Positions 7,998-17,206 of a stretch of DNA of 64,000 nt are shown piece after piece. The notes under the pieces were generated by a model. The model was not told the DNA's origin and did no database searches. It saw nothing but the letters and a program-made list of their open reading frames with translations. The translations under genes were made by a program, and so were the position numbers. The DNA lies in assembly GCF_014205215.1 (NCBI RefSeq), contig NZ_JACHNC010000001.1:439001-503000 (forward strand), given 5' to 3'. The first letter of the stretch is position 1; every line of letters begins with the position of its first letter. This DNA is from Actinoplanes lobatus (GTDB lineage Bacteria > Actinomycetota > Actinomycetes > Mycobacteriales > Micromonosporaceae).

Positions 7998-8440
7998 TGC
8001 GGGCCACCGGAGACCGCTCGGACGGCGGCGAGACGCTGATCGAACTGATCGTCGCGATCGCGCTCATGTCGACCGCCGTGGTGGCCGTGCTCGGCAGTCT
8101 CGTCACCGCCATCACGGTGTCCGACATCCATCGCAAGCAGACCACGGCCGGCGTCACCCTGCACAACTACGCCGAGGCGATCACCCGTACCGTCGACGCC
8201 GGCGGATATCCCGCCGGATGCGGCGCGCTCACCGCGAGCTTCACCCCGCCGGCCGGCTATTCCGCGTCGATCAAGAAGGTCGGCTACTGGACCGGGTCCG
8301 CGTGGTCGAGCGGCTGTTCGACGGACCGCGGGCTGCGGCAGCTCACGCTGGAGGTCGCGAGCAGCGACTCGCGGGCCGTCGAGAATCTCGTCATCGTGGT
8401 GCGCAAGCCGTGCGGACTGGCGGACGCGCTATGCGGCTGA
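7997..8440 (+). CDS. Type IV pseudopilin with Glu at +1
   Basis: A 147-residue prepilin-like protein coupled to pilC by TGATG. The leader MRATGDRSDGG is followed by G/ETLIELIVAIALM, so the residue after the cleavage site is Glu instead of the usual Phe or Met, while Glu at +5 is kept. A ~20-residue hydrophobic helix follows and then a small domain with four cysteines. It is probably a minor pilin (PilV/GspI-like) in the initiation complex at the pilus tip. The stop lies inside the next gene, an overlap of about 10 nt. Confidence 0.8.
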   Translation: MRATGDRSDGGETLIELIVAIALMSTAVVAVLGSLVTAITVSDIHRKQTTAGVTLHNYAEAITRTVDAGGYPAGCGALTASFTPPAGYSASIKKVGYWTGSAWSSGCSTDRGLRQLTLEVASSDSRAVENLVIVVRKPCGLADALCG

Positions 8441-9081
8441 CTCCCCGGACCGCGCGCGACGACGCCGGCTTCACCCTGATCGAACTGCTGATCGTGGTCG
8501 CCATCACCGCGGTCATCGTGGTCCCGCTGGGCAACGCGCTGATCCTGTACTTCCGGAACACCGACGCCACCGCCGCCCGGATGTCGCTGTCCCACGACGC
8601 CCAGATCAGCGCCGCCTACCTGGCCCGCGACGTGGCCGCGGTCGGCCTGCGGGACCTGGACACGGCCGGGCCCGGCGGAACCATCCCGTTCAAGGCCTCG
8701 ATCCAGGTGAACGCGGCCTTCGACGCCGGCGGCCAGGTCTGCGGCACCTCGGCGACACCCGCCGCGAAGATCCGGCTGCTCGCCGACGACTGGGACGCCT
8801 CGACCAGCCCGGCCACCCGTGACACCCGGATCGTGGCGTACTACCTCGCGCCGGCCGGCACGGTGAGCGAACTGCACCGGCTGGTCTGCGCCGACGGCGC
8901 CACCACCGACATCGTCGTCGCCCACCACGTCGACCCGGCGACCTTCACCGTGTCCTGCGCGAGCCCCACGACCTGCGAGAGCGCCTCGGTGCCGCAGACG
9001 GTGACCCTCGCCTTCTCGGCCACGCTGCCGGGCGCGGACCCGTACCCGATCACCCTCACCGGCCACCGGAGGCAACAGTGA
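8431..9081 (+). CDS. Type IV minor pilin (PilW-like)
   Basis: A 216-residue prepilin starting at ATG 8431, inside the end of the previous gene. The class III signal ends in DDAG/FTLIELLIVVAI with Glu at +5, then a hydrophobic helix. The mature part (about 200 residues) contains ISAAYLARDVAAVG, a phrase common to PilW/GspJ-type minor pilins, and paired cysteines. It is expected to sit at the pilus tip and prime assembly. Its stop overlaps the following start by GTGA. Confidence 0.82.
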   Translation: MRLTPRTARDDAGFTLIELLIVVAITAVIVVPLGNALILYFRNTDATAARMSLSHDAQISAAYLARDVAAVGLRDLDTAGPGGTIPFKASIQVNAAFDAGGQVCGTSATPAAKIRLLADDWDASTSPATRDTRIVAYYLAPAGTVSELHRLVCADGATTDIVVAHHVDPATFTVSCASPTTCESASVPQTVTLAFSATLPGADPYPITLTGHRRQQ

Positions 9082-11123
9082 AACGCCGACCCGACGACGA
9101 AGGCGCCGCGCTGGTCCTGGTGCTGATCGTGATCTCGGTCGTCGCGGTGGTGCTGGGCGCGCTGCTGACCTACGCGGACACCAGCCTGCGAACCACCATC
9201 AACCTGCGCGCCCAGGCCTCGGCCGTCGCGGACGCCGACGGCGCCGTGCAGGCCGCGATCAACAACATCCGCAACAGCACGTCGACCGCCGACGGGAAAT
9301 GCTTCGGGTCGTCGAACACGCTGTCGCTGCCCTCCTTCGACGGCACCGGCTCGGCGGCCGTCTCGTGCAGCACCGACGAGTCGTCGGCCGTACGGATCCA
9401 GTGCCCGTCGCTGAGCAACTGCAACCGGCCCGGCAACGCGATCCTGACGCTCGGCGACATCGCCGGCGAGGACGGCCTGTCGATCGCCCAGCCGAACTCC
9501 GCGACCTTCCGGGTGCACGGCAGCATCTACTCGAAGTCGACGATCGACGTGGCCAGCGGGTCGCTGAGCACCAGCAGCGGCGTGTACGCCGAAGGCGCGT
9601 GCACCGGCTCGATCCAGAGCACGCCGGCCAAGAAGTGCTCGTCGGACGCGCACAAGGCGCTCGGCAAGGACCCGGACTACACCCCGACCGTCAGCACCGC
9701 CCCCGACTATCAGCCGATGCCCGCCTGCACCAGCCAGAACTCGGTCGTCGAGTTCAGCCCCGGCTACTACGACGACGCGGTGGCCCTCTCCGAGATGATG
9801 AGCGGAAGCGGCAAGAGCAAGTGCCGGGGAAGCGTCTGGTGGTTCCAGCCGGGAACCTACTACTTCGACTTCCACAACACCGGCACCGGCACGAACCGGA
9901 ACCCGCTGCTCGACTCCGGCGACAACGTCTGGACGATCAACGACGGCAAGCTGGTGGCCGGTACGCCGACCGGCACCCTGTCCTCCTCGACGAGGATCCC
10001 GGGCGCCTGCGTCAACCCGATCGACGACGCACGGGCGAACGGCGTGCAGTTCATCTTCGGCGGCGACAGCCGGATGGTGGTCAGGGCGGGCCAGGCCGAG
10101 ATCTGCGGCGGCTGGAACTTCAGCAGCGGCAGCACCCAGCCGCCGGTCGCCGTCTACGGCCTCACCTCCGGCGACGACTCGACCGCCACGAAGACGCCCC
10201 CGGTGACCAGCGTGGTGTCGAAGGGCGACTTCACCGACGCTACGGTCGCCAAGCTCGACACGGTCGACGGCTCCGGCGCCACCTTCAAGAGCCCGAACAA
10301 GAACGCGAGCGGGTCACTCACCGTCGAGGTCGCGCCGAAGACGGCCGTTCCGGCCGGATCGATTCTCAAGAGCGCGACCGTACGGGTGATCCACCGGCAC
10401 AGCACCGGCTCGGGCAACGACCCGTCCACCGTCGTGGTCACCCCGGCCGCCGGCGGCCGGGCCCAGACGGTGAACCTCCCCGGCGGGGCGCCCTCGGCCA
10501 CGAACTGGCAGACCGAACAGGCCTCCCTGCCCGTCGACACCACGGCGGGAAATCTCGCCGATTCGATCTACCAGTACGGTTTCGACGGCGCGCAGATCAA
10601 GGTCACCAGCACCCCCGGGACCAAGGACGACATCGAGTCCATCGACGCCATCCAGCTCGAGCTGTCGTATGTGGCCCCGGCCCTGCGCGCCGAGTCCGGC
10701 TGCGTGACCCGCGGACCGTACCCGGGCAGCTCGTCCTCGTGCGCGGTCATCATGACCACGAACAGCCCGGGCAGCCAGCTCTACGTGCAGGGCACCACCT
10801 ACACGCCCAAGGCAGCCCTCGACATCAGCCTGAACAACCTCTCCGAGCAGGTCTTCCGCTTCGGCGTGATCAGCCGCTCCCTGCACATCAAGCAGACCGG
10901 CAGCTTCGCCTACCTCGGGCCGGTCATCGAGGTCCCGGACGACGCGCCGGGCTTCGCGTACGCCGTCTACCTCACCGCGTACGTCTGTCCCGCTGCCCCG
11001 TCGTGCGCCACGACCGGCACTCCCCGGCTCCGCGCCAAGGTGGCGATCGTCGACGCGGTGCCGTCCGCTCCCGTCGCCGGCAAACGCCAGATAGCCATCC
11101 TGAACTGGACCCCGGCCGGCTGA
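9078..11123 (+). CDS. Large PilX-like pilus tip protein
   Basis: A 681-residue protein starting at GTG 9078 (GTGA overlap). The N-terminus MKRRPDDEGAALVLVLIVIS resembles a PilX-type prepilin leader plus hydrophobic helix, but the Glu at +5 is missing. Some 640 extracellular residues follow, rich in Ser, Thr, Gly and paired Cys and predicted to be mostly beta. They include TFRVHGSIYSKSTIDV and a second strand-rich part after about residue 370. No known adhesin domain is recognised. As last gene of the operon with a prepilin-like anchor it is the best candidate for a pilus-tip adhesin, analogous to PilX/PilY1 roles. That role is inferred. Confidence 0.75.
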   Translation: MKRRPDDEGAALVLVLIVISVVAVVLGALLTYADTSLRTTINLRAQASAVADADGAVQAAINNIRNSTSTADGKCFGSSNTLSLPSFDGTGSAAVSCSTDESSAVRIQCPSLSNCNRPGNAILTLGDIAGEDGLSIAQPNSATFRVHGSIYSKSTIDVASGSLSTSSGVYAEGACTGSIQSTPAKKCSSDAHKALGKDPDYTPTVSTAPDYQPMPACTSQNSVVEFSPGYYDDAVALSEMMSGSGKSKCRGSVWWFQPGTYYFDFHNTGTGTNRNPLLDSGDNVWTINDGKLVAGTPTGTLSSSTRIPGACVNPIDDARANGVQFIFGGDSRMVVRAGQAEICGGWNFSSGSTQPPVAVYGLTSGDDSTATKTPPVTSVVSKGDFTDATVAKLDTVDGSGATFKSPNKNASGSLTVEVAPKTAVPAGSILKSATVRVIHRHSTGSGNDPSTVVVTPAAGGRAQTVNLPGGAPSATNWQTEQASLPVDTTAGNLADSIYQYGFDGAQIKVTSTPGTKDDIESIDAIQLELSYVAPALRAESGCVTRGPYPGSSSSCAVIMTTNSPGSQLYVQGTTYTPKAALDISLNNLSEQVFRFGVISRSLHIKQTGSFAYLGPVIEVPDDAPGFAYAVYLTAYVCPAAPSCATTGTPRLRAKVAIVDAVPSAPVAGKRQIAILNWTPAG

Positions 11124-11157
11124 CCGGGCGGTCGTCGAACACAGCCGTCGCCCGGTC
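11122..11157 (+). terminator. Hairpin at the end of the pilus operon
   Basis: GACCGGGCG (11122-11130) pairs perfectly with CGCCCGGTC (11149-11157) across an 18-nt loop. The left arm overlaps the stop codon of the last pilus gene. There is no T-run, as is common for terminators in high-GC actinomycetes. Confidence 0.6.
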
Positions 11158-11167
11158 CGGCGTTCGC

Positions 11168-12109
11168 GTGCGGCGTGCCAAGCTCTGGCACAGCCTCCAG
11201 ACCGCCGGCTACACCGACATCGACTTCGTCGGCACCCAGTCCGACGGCGGGGGCTGCAACCCCGGCTATTCGTACGACTTCGATCACGAGGGGCACGGCG
11301 GCTTCTCGGCCACCGGGATCGCCGCCAACAACCAGCTGCCGCCGTGGCTGAGTACGGCCCGGCCGGACGTCGTCCTGATGCACCTGGGCACCAATGACAT
11401 GTGGGGTGGGTACATCCCGCTGGCGGACAAACTGAACGCCTTCACCAAGCTGATCGGCCAGATGCGCGCGCAGAACGCCGCCATGAAGATCATCGTCGCG
11501 CAGATCATCCCGATCAGCGCCTCCGCCTGCTCCACCTGCCCGGCCGACGTGGTGGCGCTCAACAACGCACTGCCGTCCTGGGCATCCGGCTTGGGCACGT
11601 CCCAGTCGCCGATCGTCCTCGCCGACCTGTGGACCGGATACGACGCGATCGCCGACAACGTCGACGGCATCCACCCGAACGACACCGGCTTCCGGAAGAT
11701 GGCCGAAGCCTGGTACCCCGTGCTGGCGAAGGTGCTCGGCGGCAGCACGCCGCCGACCACCACACCGCCGACCACGAGTCCCACGACGGCGCCGCCGGCC
11801 GGCACCTGCACGGCGACCTACCGGGTGGCCTCGCAATGGGCGGACGGCTTCCAGGGTGAGGTCACCGTCAGCAACGGCTCCTCATCGGTTTCCTCCGGCT
11901 GGACCGCGACGTTCACCTTCGTCAACGGCCAGAAGGTCAGCCAGGCATGGAATGCCACGGTCACCCAGCCCGGCGCCACGGTCACCGCCCGCAATGCCGA
12001 CTGGAACGGCCGGGTCGCCGCCGGAGGCACCGCGACCTTCGGCTTCCTCGCCTCGTCGAGCGGCACCAACACGACCCCGGCCACGACCTGCGTCCTGACC
12101 ACGGGGTGA
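11168..12109 (+). pseudogene. 5'-truncated GDSL/SGNH hydrolase with CBM2
   Basis: The reading frame matches secreted SGNH-fold esterases from AKLWHSLQTAGYTDIDFVGT onward, then block III LHLGTNDMW and block V DNVDGIHPNDTGF with the catalytic Asp/His. A Pro/Thr linker and a C-terminal CBM2 cellulose-binding domain with its Cys pair (CTATYRV to CVLTTG) follow. What is missing is the start: the signal peptide and block I (GDSIT, with the nucleophilic Ser) are absent, and the homology begins ~45 nt after the pilus operon stop. The first usable start is GTG 11168, giving 313 residues that could be neither exported nor catalytic. It is most likely a deletion relic fused to the end of the pilus locus. 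Confidence 0.78.
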
Positions 12110-12121
12110 TCGCCGGGAAGG

Positions 12122-13621
12122 TCACCCCATGAGCGACAGGGTGGGCTCGGCGACCAGGACCTGGTTGCGGCCCGCCCGCTTGGCCCGGTACAGCGCCTCG
12201 TCCGCGAGGTGCAGCAGGTGGTCGGGGCTGCCGCCCGGGATGGTCAGCTGCGCCACGCCGGCGCTGAACGTGACACCCCGGGCGGCGCACTGCCGGCGCC
12301 ACCAGTCGGCGCGTTCGGCCGCGGCCTGCGCGCCGGTCCCCGGCAGCACGACCACGAACTCCTCGCCGCCGTAGCGCGCCACCATGTCGCACTCCCGGAC
12401 CGAGCCGGTCACCTGCCGGGCCAGGTCGACGAGCACCTGATCGCCGGCGGCGTGCCCGTACCGGTCGTTGATGGTTTTGAAGTGATCCACGTCGATCATC
12501 ACGATCGACAGCGGGTGGCCGTCGGTGGCCGCGCTGGCCTGTGCCTCCAGCACGGCGGTCAGGTGCCGGCGGTTGAACACCCCGGTGAGGCCGTCACGCA
12601 TGGCCTGCTCGGTCAGCTCGGCGCGGAGCCGCTCCAGCTCGGTGATGTCCCGCACCACGACGACGGTGCCGGGACAGCTGCCGTCGGCCGACTCGATCTT
12701 GACGACGCGGAAGTCGTACACGTCGCCCGAGGGGCCGTGGATGGTGGTCTGGCCGGCGTCGGCGACCACGGTGGTGAAGTGCGGGCCGGCGATCTCCTGC
12801 CACCGCTTGCCGATCACGGCGCCGCCCGCCGGGTCCACCGCGGCGAGCAGTCTGGTCGCCGCCGGGTTGACGTCGAGGAACCGGCCGTGGGAGTCCAGCA
12901 CCATGACGGCGTCGCTGAGCGCCGAGATGACCTGCGCATAGGTGACCGGCACCCGTTCGGAGTTCACGCCGGAACGGTCGGTCCACCACCAGACGACACC
13001 GGAGACCAGGAACAGCACCGGGGTCAGATCGAGCCCCTGCCAGTCCACGCCGATGAACACCGTCACCAGGTTGCCCACCGTCGGCGCGAGCGCGCCGACC
13101 AGGAACCACCGGTAGACCCGCCGCTGGCCGCGGACCGCCCGGCGCATCGCCCGGATCACCAGCACCGTGCCGAATCCCATCATGGCGTAGCCGTACAGGA
13201 CGTGTGCCCAGTACGCCGGGCCGTGCTGCACGGCGATCCCGAGTTCGGCCACCTCGGCCTGCCGGTAGAAGAGGTGAAACCACGGATCGGTGGCGGTGAC
13301 GGCCACGAGCAGCACCGGGTGGATCAGCATCAGCGGGAGCCGCGGCGGCCGGCGCCCCGCGGAGACCGTGGTGTGCCAGAAGAAGCCCACGATGACCAGC
13401 GCCACACCGGGGAAGATCGCATAGTTGAGACCCAGCGCCAGCCCCCGCGTCGGCGCCACCAGGACACCGGCGTTGGCCAGCGCCCATTCCGCCGCGCCGG
13501 CCATGACGAGGCCGAGCGGAAGGGCCAGGGGCGTCTCGGACCGGCGCCGAAACGTCAGCACGGCGTACAGCAGAGCGATCAGGCCGGCTCCGGTGTAAAC
13601 GGCGACCATGGCGAGCTGCAT
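12122..13621 (-). CDS. 7TM-PAS-GGDEF diguanylate cyclase
   Basis: A 499-residue membrane protein. ATG 13621 is chosen for its GGGAGG 4-5 nt upstream. The N-terminal ~215 residues form about seven membrane helices of the histidine-kinase 7TM type. A PAS domain (VISALSDAVMVLDSHGRFLDVNP) spans about 230-340 and a GGDEF domain the rest, with signature GGEEF at 418-422. The sequence RECD lies 5 residues before the signature and fits the RxxD inhibitory I-site, so the enzyme should be active and product-inhibited. It makes c-di-GMP from two GTP. It lies next to a chemoreceptor and the pilus operon, whose PilB has c-di-GMP-type motifs. Confidence 0.92.
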   Translation of the reverse strand: MQLAMVAVYTGAGLIALLYAVLTFRRRSETPLALPLGLVMAGAAEWALANAGVLVAPTRGLALGLNYAIFPGVALVIVGFFWHTTVSAGRRPPRLPLMLIHPVLLVAVTATDPWFHLFYRQAEVAELGIAVQHGPAYWAHVLYGYAMMGFGTVLVIRAMRRAVRGQRRVYRWFLVGALAPTVGNLVTVFIGVDWQGLDLTPVLFLVSGVVWWWTDRSGVNSERVPVTYAQVISALSDAVMVLDSHGRFLDVNPAATRLLAAVDPAGGAVIGKRWQEIAGPHFTTVVADAGQTTIHGPSGDVYDFRVVKIESADGSCPGTVVVVRDITELERLRAELTEQAMRDGLTGVFNRRHLTAVLEAQASAATDGHPLSIVMIDVDHFKTINDRYGHAAGDQVLVDLARQVTGSVRECDMVARYGGEEFVVVLPGTGAQAAAERADWWRRQCAARGVTFSAGVAQLTIPGGSPDHLLHLADEALYRAKRAGRNQVLVAEPTLSLMG

Positions 13622-13701
13622 CGTCCCTCCCTTCCCACGGTTGACGCCGGTACGAATCGGTGCCGCAAGGGGCAAGTTGAGGAGAGGACCGCGACATTCG
13701 G

Positions 13702-13735
13702 ACGGCTCGTCACCGGTGGTCCGGTGACGAGCCGT
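13702..13735 (-). terminator. Strong hairpin between chemoreceptor and cyclase genes
   Basis: A perfect 15-bp inverted repeat (13702-13716 with 13721-13735) around a TGGT loop, in the gap between the chemoreceptor stop and the cyclase start. There is no T-run. It is probably the chemoreceptor terminator and suggests the two genes are transcribed separately. Confidence 0.65.
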
Positions 13736-13840
13736 TGAGCTGCCCAGCGCCCGTGCGCAGCGAAATCCAGCGACCGACCATCAGCCGCGCCCTGTCCAGC
13801 CGCCGCCCTCACAGGCCCTACCGGACCCGGCGGCGCCCGC

Positions 13841-15502
13841 TCAGTACCGGTAGCCGGCGATGCTCGCCCGAAGCTCCTGGGACACCTCGGAGAGGGCGAC
13901 GGCTGCCGTACGGCTCTGGTCGACGCCGGCCGCGGTGCTCTGGGCGGCCTCCGCCACCAGGCTGACGCTGCTCGCGATCTCGGAGCCGCCGGTTGCCGCC
14001 TCGGTGACGTTGCGGTTCATCTCGGCGGTGGTCGCGGTCTGCTCCTCGACCGCCGTCGCGATGGCCGTCTGGTAGTCATTGATCCGGCCGATGATCTCGC
14101 TGATCTCGGCAATGGCGGCCACCGCGCGTTCGGTGTCGGCCTGGATGGCCTCGACCCGCGACGAGATGTCCTCGGTCGCCTTGGCGGTCTCCTGCGCGAG
14201 ATCCTTGACCTCGCCCGCGACGACCGCGAAGCCCTTGCCCGCGTCGCCCGCGCGCGCCGCCTCGATGGTCGCGTTGAGGGCGAGCAGGTTGGTCTGCTCG
14301 GCGATCGAAGTGATGGTCTTGACGACGCTGCCGATCTCGGCCGACGAGGCGCCCAGACTGGCTACCGTGGCGGTGGTCGCGCGGGCCGCCTCGACGGCCT
14401 TGGCCGCCACGTCGGCGCCCTGTCCGGCGCTGTGCGCGATCTCCCGGATCGAAGCGCCCATCTCCTCGGCGCCCGCCGCGACGGTGTGCAGGTTTCCGGA
14501 CACCTTCTCGGCGGCACCCGCGGCGTCGGCGGCCCGCGCGCTGCCCGACTCGGCCTGCGCCGCGATCTCCTCCGCGGCCTGGGCCAGCTGCTGCGAGCTG
14601 CCGGCAATGTGGTCGGCACCCGATGAAACGCTTCCGATGACACGGCGCATCAGCGCGACCGTGCGGTTGAGCTTGGCGGCCATCGTGCCCAGCTCGTCGG
14701 CACACATCACCGGCACGTCATGGGTGAAATCACCGTTCGCGGTGTCCTCAAGGCCCTTGAACAGCAGCTGGATCCGCTGGTTGAGCATGCGGATCGCCCA
14801 GATCGTGAGCACCAGCGCGAACAGCAGCCCGAAGGCGAGCAGACCGACAGTCAGCCAGAAGCCCTTGCGGTAGTGGTCCTGGCCCTGGGTCGCGGCCTCA
14901 TCCGCCGCCTTGACCTCGGCGCCGACCAGCGCGGCGAGGGCACTGTCGAGCGTCGCGCCCGCCTCGTAGGCGCTCTTGATCATTTTGTCGTAGCCCGCCG
15001 TGGCGATCAGGCCGCCGGGAAGGCTGGCCGCGTCGGCGCCGAGCTTCATCGCCGACTGAAGGATTTCGAGGTAGTCGTCGTAGGCGGTCCGGAACGCGGC
15101 GGCCTCGACCTGTCGCGGGTCGTCGTCGGCCAGCCCGGAGCGGTAGGTGGTGAAGGTCTTGTCGAGATCCTCGGCGACGGTGCCCACCTTGCCGGCGATC
15201 GCCTTGCGGCTGGCGTCGTCGCGCACCGCGACGTACGAGCCGATGTTGCCGTTGAGCAGTTGGACGCCGTGCCGGACCTCGTCGAGCAGCACGACATTGC
15301 CGACGTTCTCGCTGTGCATCGCTTCGAGCTTCTCGCTCATGTCGTGCAGCTGGACCAGCGCGTACGACGAGACCAACATCGCGACCGCCGCAATGAGCGC
15401 GATCGCAGTGGTGATCTTCCGTCCGACCGACATGTCGGCGAGGAACTGCCGGAAACCCCGGCGACCGGAAGTGCCGTCCTCCGGAGTGTTCATGCTGCCC
15501 AT
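13841..15502 (-). CDS. Methyl-accepting chemotaxis protein
   Basis: A 553-residue chemoreceptor. An N-terminal membrane helix (about 28-50) is followed by a four-helix-bundle ligand domain (about 50-210). A second membrane helix (about 213-238), a HAMP domain and a coiled-coil signalling domain come next. The hairpin-tip signature [18 protein letters not shown] and [14 protein letters not shown] is the conserved binding site for CheA/CheW. Start could be ATG 15502 or ATG 15493. Chemoreceptors in actinomycetes fit genera with motile spores such as Actinoplanes, or control of twitching by the nearby pili. No che genes are in the window. Confidence 0.94.
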   Translation of the reverse strand: MGSMNTPEDGTSGRRGFRQFLADMSVGRKITTAIALIAAVAMLVSSYALVQLHDMSEKLEAMHSENVGNVVLLDEVRHGVQLLNGNIGSYVAVRDDASRKAIAGKVGTVAEDLDKTFTTYRSGLADDDPRQVEAAAFRTAYDDYLEILQSAMKLGADAASLPGGLIATAGYDKMIKSAYEAGATLDSALAALVGAEVKAADEAATQGQDHYRKGFWLTVGLLAFGLLFALVLTIWAIRMLNQRIQLLFKGLEDTANGDFTHDVPVMCADELGTMAAKLNRTVALMRRVIGSVSSGADHIAGSSQQLAQAAEEIAAQAESGSARAADAAGAAEKVSGNLHTVAAGAEEMGASIREIAHSAGQGADVAAKAVEAARATTATVASLGASSAEIGSVVKTITSIAEQTNLLALNATIEAARAGDAGKGFAVVAGEVKDLAQETAKATEDISSRVEAIQADTERAVAAIAEISEIIGRINDYQTAIATAVEEQTATTAEMNRNVTEAATGGSEIASSVSLVAEAAQSTAAGVDQSRTAAVALSEVSQELRASIAGYRY

Positions 15503-15786
15503 GGAATGTCACGCCTCCGCCCGCGTTCGAGCCGAACGGCCCGCGCCGCCCTTCTTCGCTCGATCCGCTCATCGGCCGGCCGACTGCTGGCTGAAGAGAT
15601 TCCCGACCTGCCGGGAAGGTGGCCGCCCACACACAGACCGCGGCTGAGCGAACGCGCCGCCCGTACCCCAGAGGTCGGGAAGCACGAAGACCCGGCCCAT
15701 CGACCACCGCGACCAGGCCGCGAAGCGCTCGTTGCTGACAGTGATGTCGACGCCCCACCGATGGCCGACCGGACTAGTATCTGGAT

Positions 15787-16143
15787 GTGATCAACGGCGG
15801 GCACGTGATCCTCTACAGCCGCGACGCCGAGGCCGACCGGACGTTCTTTCGGGACGTGCTGGGGTACCCGCACGTCGATGCGGGTGGCGGCTGGCTCATC
15901 TTCAAGGCTCCGCCCGGGGAACTGGCTGTGCATCCGACCGACGGGACGCCTGCGCAGGAGTTCTACCTGATGTGTGATGACTTGGCCGCGACCATGGCCG
16001 AGCTGGGCGAGCGCGGGGTCGAGTTCACCGGGCCGGCCACCGACCAGGGCTGGGGTCTGCTTACCGGCATCAGGTTGCCCGGCGGCGGACAGCTCGGCCT
16101 GTACGAGCCCCGCCACCCGATCGCCCACGCCCTGCCCCACTGA
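15787..16143 (+). CDS. VOC/glyoxalase-fold protein
   Basis: A 118-residue single-domain protein of the vicinal-oxygen-chelate superfamily, with the beta-alpha-beta repeats GGHVILYSRDAEADRTFFRDVLG and CDDLAATMAELGERGV, ending in LGLYEPRHP with a metal-type Glu. Members include glyoxalases, dioxygenases and antibiotic-sequestering proteins; the substrate cannot be told. GTG 15787 has no Shine-Dalgarno site, and TAGTAT (15775-15780) lies at -10 distance, so the mRNA is probably leaderless. Confidence 0.82.
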   Translation: MINGGHVILYSRDAEADRTFFRDVLGYPHVDAGGGWLIFKAPPGELAVHPTDGTPAQEFYLMCDDLAATMAELGERGVEFTGPATDQGWGLLTGIRLPGGGQLGLYEPRHPIAHALPH

Positions 16144-16175
16144 CGCCGGTCCGCGCCTACCGTCGACGACTCGCT

Positions 16176-16194
16176 AGGTCACCAAGGGTGACCT
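16176..16194 (+). terminator. Hairpin after the VOC gene
   Basis: AGGTCACC and GGTGACCT form a perfect 8-bp stem with a 3-nt loop about 33 nt after the VOC stop. It is a terminator or symmetric operator; a T-run is absent. Confidence 0.45.
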
Positions 16195-16513
16195 GCTCCC
16201 AGAATCACTCGAACATTCTCGACGGCGGGAGCTGCGCCGCTCCCCTCGGTACGACTTCCGGAATGCCAGGCCTCGCCGGATCGGGCACGGCAGTGTGATC
16301 GGCTCGCGGATCCCGGTAGACACTCCGCTCTCGCGAATATCCGTGCCGGCTGTCCCCCGGTTCGTTGCCGTCCCTTCGGTGGTCAGACCTGAGCTCAGGC
16401 ATCCGTGAGAGCACGGCTCACGGGCAGCGCAGAGGCGACGGCTCTAATCCTGGCTTCAGGTTGGCCGGGGAGAATGGGCGACAAAAGCATCGACTGAAAG
16501 GGGGCGGGCCGGC
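16195..16513. other. Intergenic region before the two-component pair
   Basis: About 320 bp without a supported gene. It presumably holds the promoter of the response regulator/kinase operon. No clear consensus promoter or repeat was found. Confidence 0.4.
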
Positions 16514-17206
16514 GTGCGGATCCTGATCGCGGATGATGACGCGGCCATCCGTGAGTCGCTGGAGCGGGTGCTCCAGGTCGAGGGTTACGACACCAGCACC
16601 GTCGCCAACGGTCTCGCCGTGCTCGACGGGGTCGAGGGGGCGGCCGGTGACACGCTGGATCTGCTGATCCTCGACGTGATGATGCCCCGTCTCGGCGGGT
16701 TGGAGACCTGCCGGCGGTTGCGGGCCGCGGGCCGGAGACTGCCGGTGCTGATGCTGACCGCCCGTGACCAGGTCTCCGACCGGGTCACGGGACTGGACGC
16801 CGGCGCCGACGACTACCTGCCCAAGCCGTTCGCCACCGAGGAGTTGCTGGCCCGGGTGCGGGCCCTGCTGCGCCGGCGCACGCCGGCCGACGGGGAGTCG
16901 CAGATCCTGTCGTTCGCCGACGTCCGGCTCGATCCCGACAGGTTCGAGGCGTGGCGGGGTGAGCGGCCGCTGCGCCTGACCCGGACCGAGTTCTCCCTCC
17001 TGCACGTTCTCCTGCGCAACGCGACCCGGGTCTTGACCCGCGACGCGCTGTTCGAGGCGATCTGGGGCTTCGACATGAGCACCACCGCCAACAACCTCCA
17101 GGTGTACGTGAGCTACCTGCGCCGCAAGATGGAGGCCGAGGGTGAGCCGCGATTGATCTACACGCTGCGCGGTCTGGGATACACGTTGCGGGAGACTCCT
17201 CCGTGA
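16514..17206 (+). CDS. OmpR/PhoB-family response regulator (MprA-like)
   Basis: A 230-residue two-component regulator. The receiver domain spans 1-120, with acidic pair DDD near the N-terminus, phospho-acceptor Asp in [14 protein letters not shown] (switch Thr) and YLPKPF (Lys). The C-terminal winged helix (about 130-228) has [14 protein letters not shown] and the recognition region [17 protein letters not shown]. It starts at GTG 16514 and its stop overlaps the kinase start by GTGA, so it is co-translated with its partner. The closest described type is MprA/TcrA of actinobacteria; the target genes are unknown. Confidence 0.93.
   Translation: MRILIADDDAAIRESLERVLQVEGYDTSTVANGLAVLDGVEGAAGDTLDLLILDVMMPRLGGLETCRRLRAAGRRLPVLMLTARDQVSDRVTGLDAGADDYLPKPFATEELLARVRALLRRRTPADGESQILSFADVRLDPDRFEAWRGERPLRLTRTEFSLLHVLLRNATRVLTRDALFEAIWGFDMSTTANNLQVYVSYLRRKMEAEGEPRLIYTLRGLGYTLRETPP

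Noticed and set aside
9299..11123. Upstream part of a 936-aa frame joined to the GDSL-CBM2 protein
   Set aside because: The first ~600 codons are an out-of-frame reading of the PilX-like gene; only the part after 11168 matches a real family.
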